Below are positions 61,418-64,000 of a stretch of DNA of 64,000 bases, in pieces. Made by a program: the position numbers and the translations under genes. A model generated the notes under the pieces. That model searched no databases, had not been told where the DNA came from, and saw nothing but the letters and a program-made list of their open reading frames with translations. The DNA is from Kineosporia rhizophila (GTDB taxonomy: Bacteria > Actinomycetota > Actinomycetes > Actinomycetales > Kineosporiaceae), in contig NZ_JAJSOH010000008.1 of NCBI RefSeq assembly GCF_021277265.1, positions 186,001-250,000 on the forward strand, read 5' to 3'. The first letter of the stretch is position 1, and each line of letters opens with the position of its first letter.

Positions 61418-61571
61418 CTCGCTCCTCTCCTCTGCCCGGAGAGTATCCCCGGCCTCTGCGGCCCGGGCGGTCGCGGACGTGACCCGGGCCACGTCGCGCC
61501 GGACGGGCGGTCCGCGGGCCCGGCCCGGTCGGCCCGGGAATTCAGCCGGAGCGAATTTCGCTGGAGGGGTC

Positions 61572-61946
61572 GTGGCTACTATGACTATGACCCAGGATAA
61601 TCACGACGAAACGGTCAAGGACGGCATCGTCCTGATCGACTTCTGGGCGGAGTGGTGCGGTCCGTGCAAGCGCTTCGGCCCGGTGTTCGAGAAGGTGTCC
61701 GAGGCCAACGAGGACGCGACGTTCGCCAAGGTCGACACCGAGGACCAGCAGGTTCTGGCCGCGAAGTACGGGGTCCGCTCGATCCCGACCCTGGTGATCT
61801 ACCGCGACGGCATCCCGCTCTTCAGCCAGCCCGGGGCGCTTCCCGAGGCGACTCTCACGAGCCTGCTGAAGGAGGTCCGCGAGCTGGACATGGACCAGGC
61901 CCGCGAGCAGTACGAGGCGCAGAAGAAGGAAGCCGGCCGGGCCTGA
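61572..61946 (+). CDS. trxA: Thioredoxin
   Basis: 124 residues from GTG 61572, five bases after GGAGG; ATG 61581 is possible. Active site [12 protein letters not shown], then the cis-Pro loop [12 protein letters not shown] and [12 protein letters not shown]. The C-terminal extension [21 protein letters not shown] is typical of actinobacterial thioredoxins that end in a charged helix. Divergent from the carboxylase gene; the 155-bp gap between them shows no site I can name. Confidence 0.95.
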   Translation: MATMTMTQDNHDETVKDGIVLIDFWAEWCGPCKRFGPVFEKVSEANEDATFAKVDTEDQQVLAAKYGVRSIPTLVIYRDGIPLFSQPGALPEATLTSLLKEVRELDMDQAREQYEAQKKEAGRA

Positions 61947-62026
61947 CCGGCCGCCCCCTCCAGGGGCGGAAAGTGGCGGTTGAACGAGCCCGCCGCACTT
62001 GAATCCGTCGGCGCCGACGGGCCCGA

Positions 62027-63736
62027 TCAGCCCGTCGGCACCTCCAGTGCGACCACCAGCGCCCGGTGCGGTGAGCCGCTGATGTCGACCGTGGCGGTCG
62101 AGGCGACGCCGATGCCCTCGTCGACCAGCAGGTGGTCGGCGGGCGTGACCGGCAGCGGCGACCAGGCCGGCCAGGTCGGGCGCAGGCCCTTGCCGACCAC
62201 GTCGGCGGCGTCTTCCCAGCCCGCCTTCTCGAGCGCCCGGAAAGCGGGCTGCCAGGGCGCCGCGTTGAGGTCGCCGACCAGGAACGAGCCGGTCTCGGCC
62301 CCGGCCACCTTCTGCTCGGCCAGCCGGCGTAGGTCGGCCCGCCAGTCGGGGCCGGGCATCAGCACTCCGCCCGGCATCTGCGCGACGGTGAGGCCGATCC
62401 GCGCGGTGCCGGCCTCCAGCACCCCCGAGGCCGCGGGCTTGCTGAAGCCCTCGAGCTCGGTCAGGTCCGAGACCGCCAGCCGGCTCCAGATCCCGATGCC
62501 GTTGCTGCCCTCACTGCCCACCTGGACGATGCCCTGGGCCGGGGCCTGCCGGTCGAGCCCGGCCTCGGTGAGGTCGTGGGCCAGGGTGGTGTTGAGCCCG
62601 GTGACCACCACCACGTCGGCCGCGTAGTCCCGGGCCGCGTCGGCGATCGCGTTCGCGTCGGCCGCGCCGTGCGAGCCCTCCACGGTGAGAACCCGGACGG
62701 TGGCCAGGTTGCCCGCGGGGGCGTCGCGCGAGGAGGCGTAGCCGGCCACCATCGCCCAGGGCAGCAGGGCGGCCACCGCAGCGATGCCGGTGGGGATCCA
62801 GTGCTTGCCGCTGAGGCCGATCGCGAGCACCGGCAGGGCGAAGATGGCGACCAGCGGGGCGAGCGCCGAGGGGGCGGTGAGCAACGGAGAGGCCGAGTCG
62901 ACGAACATCGTGGCCGACCACAGCCCCAGCAGCAGAGCAACGCCGGTCAGCCCGATCGCGATACGGCGGTGCCGGCGCGGGTCGACCGGCCGGCGCGGCT
63001 CGGGTTCTTCGTGCTCTTCGAACTGGTCGTCGAACTCGTCCTCGAAGCCGTCGTGCTCCTCGTCGAAGTGTTCGTCGAAGTGTTCGTCGAGGGGTTCGTC
63101 CGGAGAGGGGCGCAGACGGGCGCCACGGTCGCGGCGCGACGTGGTGCTCCCAGGCCGGGGTAGAGCATTTTCACGAGCCTGAGGACGTCGTCCGGTCTCG
63201 GTCGGTGCGTCGGTGCGGTCGATCGGGTGGTTGCCGGTGCGGTCGGGGAGGTCTTCGCGGCGCATCTGGACGCCGTTGAACGGGGTCGGGCGCGCGGGGA
63301 AGCGCTCGCTCAGGGGGCCGCGTTCGGGCTTCTCCGGCTGGCGCGCGGTCTGCGGTTCCGGATCGTCCCAGGGCCGGGGGGCCTGTCGTTGCGCTCCTCG
63401 CCCGGGGGCCGGGTTCTGCTGATGAGGGCCCGGAATGCGTTGACCGACACTGGGCCTCGGCTGCTCCGGGGCTGCGCCCGGGCGCGCGGGACCCTCGGGT
63501 CCCGCCGGCTGGTCGAACCACGAGCCGCTGCCGCCGGCACCCGGACGACCGGCCCCGGGACGACCGCTGGGGGGCATCGCGGGCTGGGCCGGGCGGGTGG
63601 GTTGCTCGCCGGTGCGGGCGCGCTCGGCCGCCTCACGCTCGGCCCGCAGTTCACGGCGGGTCTTGCGGGGCTGCTGCGGTGCGGCGCCGTTCTCCGGAGC
63701 GCGGCTGGATCCGCGTTCAGGGGAGCGGCCGTCCAT
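62027..63736 (-). CDS. Membrane protein with endonuclease/exonuclease/phosphatase domain
   Basis: 569 residues. First 255 are disordered: Arg/Pro/Gly/Gln-rich, then a run of Glu, Asp and His (about 215-245, motif DEHFDEHFDEEHD). Three membrane segments (about 262-280, 287-305, 311-330) precede an EEP domain to the end: VVVVTGLNTTLA, GSNGIGIWSRL, SFLVGDLNAAPWQPAFRAL and the closing PADHLLVDE plus SPHRALVVAL (usual SDHxP motif, here altered). These exported-facing EEP proteins are of unknown substrate; nuclease or phospholipase-like activity is possible. Confidence 0.85.
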   Translation of the reverse strand: MDGRSPERGSSRAPENGAAPQQPRKTRRELRAEREAAERARTGEQPTRPAQPAMPPSGRPGAGRPGAGGSGSWFDQPAGPEGPARPGAAPEQPRPSVGQRIPGPHQQNPAPGRGAQRQAPRPWDDPEPQTARQPEKPERGPLSERFPARPTPFNGVQMRREDLPDRTGNHPIDRTDAPTETGRRPQARENALPRPGSTTSRRDRGARLRPSPDEPLDEHFDEHFDEEHDGFEDEFDDQFEEHEEPEPRRPVDPRRHRRIAIGLTGVALLLGLWSATMFVDSASPLLTAPSALAPLVAIFALPVLAIGLSGKHWIPTGIAAVAALLPWAMVAGYASSRDAPAGNLATVRVLTVEGSHGAADANAIADAARDYAADVVVVTGLNTTLAHDLTEAGLDRQAPAQGIVQVGSEGSNGIGIWSRLAVSDLTELEGFSKPAASGVLEAGTARIGLTVAQMPGGVLMPGPDWRADLRRLAEQKVAGAETGSFLVGDLNAAPWQPAFRALEKAGWEDAADVVGKGLRPTWPAWSPLPVTPADHLLVDEGIGVASTATVDISGSPHRALVVALEVPTG

Positions 63737-63797
63737 GGCGTTACAAGTTATCGCAGTCGGCCGGGCTGCCGTACTTCCCCGACTCGCTCAGGGCCGA

Positions 63798-64000
63798 TCA
63801 GTGCGGGCGTCGGCGTTCGTCGGACACCGTGCGTAGTCGTTCCAGGAACTCGGGGGCGGTCATCGCGGCGCCGTAGGCCAGGCCCTGCCCCACGTCGCAC
63901 CCCAGGTCGGCCAGCCGGTGCGCGGTCGCGGCCTCCTCGATGCCCTCGGCCACCACCCGGGCGTCCAGGCCGTGGGCCATCGCGATGGTGTGCTGCACGA
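63798..64000 (-). CDS. C-terminal end of an EAL-domain protein (partial)
   Basis: About 67 residues are inside the window; the gene continues beyond 64000. The sequence VVAEGIEEAATAHRLADLGC and DVGQGLAYGAAMTAPEFLERL is the end of a cyclic-di-GMP phosphodiesterase EAL domain (EGVE and GYxxxxP-type motifs, here EGIE and GLAYGAA). The QG(Y/F) aromatic is replaced by Leu. Whether GGDEF or sensor domains precede it cannot be seen. Confidence 0.88.
   Translation of the reverse strand, partial: VQHTIAMAHGLDARVVAEGIEEAATAHRLADLGCDVGQGLAYGAAMTAPEFLERLRTVSDERRRPH

Noticed and set aside
59717..61600. A 627-codon plus-strand frame opposite the carboxylase gene
   Set aside because: Shadow of the biotin carboxylase coding strand; no recognisable protein features.

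Overview
The window is chromosomal DNA of a high-G+C actinobacterium. Third codon positions are strongly G/C, GTG starts are common, many starts overlap the preceding stop (ATGA or GTGA), and the gene content is typically actinobacterial: GlnX/GlnH/PknG, LigC with a primase-polymerase, a type III polyketide synthase, LpdA-type flavoprotein and the biotinylated acyl-CoA carboxylase subunit. A soil or plant-associated filamentous or motile genus such as Kineosporia or a relative would fit, but this is inference. About 58 protein genes are supported. I see no rRNA, tRNA, CRISPR array, transposase or integrase.

Layout. 1-9.4 kb: one long plus-strand operon for phospho-signalling, consisting of an acidic partial gene, GlnX-like membrane sensor, GlnH lipoprotein, an unknown helical protein, PknG-like kinase, PP2C phosphatase, VWA protein and FHA protein. 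The kinase, phosphatase and FHA proteins all carry short zinc-ribbon motifs. 9.4-10.9 kb: a visibly lower-G+C pair of secreted proteins. 10.9-19.6 kb: purU, an anchored GH26 hydrolase, an orphan SUKH-like protein, and glyA-folD behind a ZTP riboswitch, giving a one-carbon cluster together with purU; then an M20 amidohydrolase and xthA. 19.6-21.3 kb: a small inserted cassette (HTH gene plus frameshifted nucleotidyltransferase) bounded by a 116-bp duplication of the 3' part of xthA.

21.3-33 kb: mostly minus-strand housekeeping and envelope genes (S66 peptidase, BrkB, 2H phosphoesterase, trpS, DUF72, DD-carboxypeptidase, glycosyltransferase) with manA and a mannose-1-phosphate guanylyltransferase on plus. 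34-37 kb: methyltransferase plus type III PKS, then a second M20 amidohydrolase. 37.4-44.5 kb: a nucleoside uptake and breakdown operon (BMP lipoprotein, ATPase, two permeases, cytidine deaminase, thymidine phosphorylase). It is joined functionally by adenosine deaminase (51.7 kb), a phosphohexo/pentomutase-family enzyme (54.9 kb) and purine nucleoside phosphorylase (56.8 kb).

44.7-64 kb: GH65 phosphorylase plus beta-phosphoglucomutase, LigC plus primase-polymerase, a polymorphic toxin with its immunity gene, a TPR protein with a bactofilin-like front, LpdA-like reductase, biotin carboxylase, thioredoxin, a membrane endonuclease/exonuclease/phosphatase protein and the end of an EAL-domain gene. 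Several gene ends are marked by related palindromes containing GGACGT/ACGTCC cores, including a tandem array at 44.5 kb.
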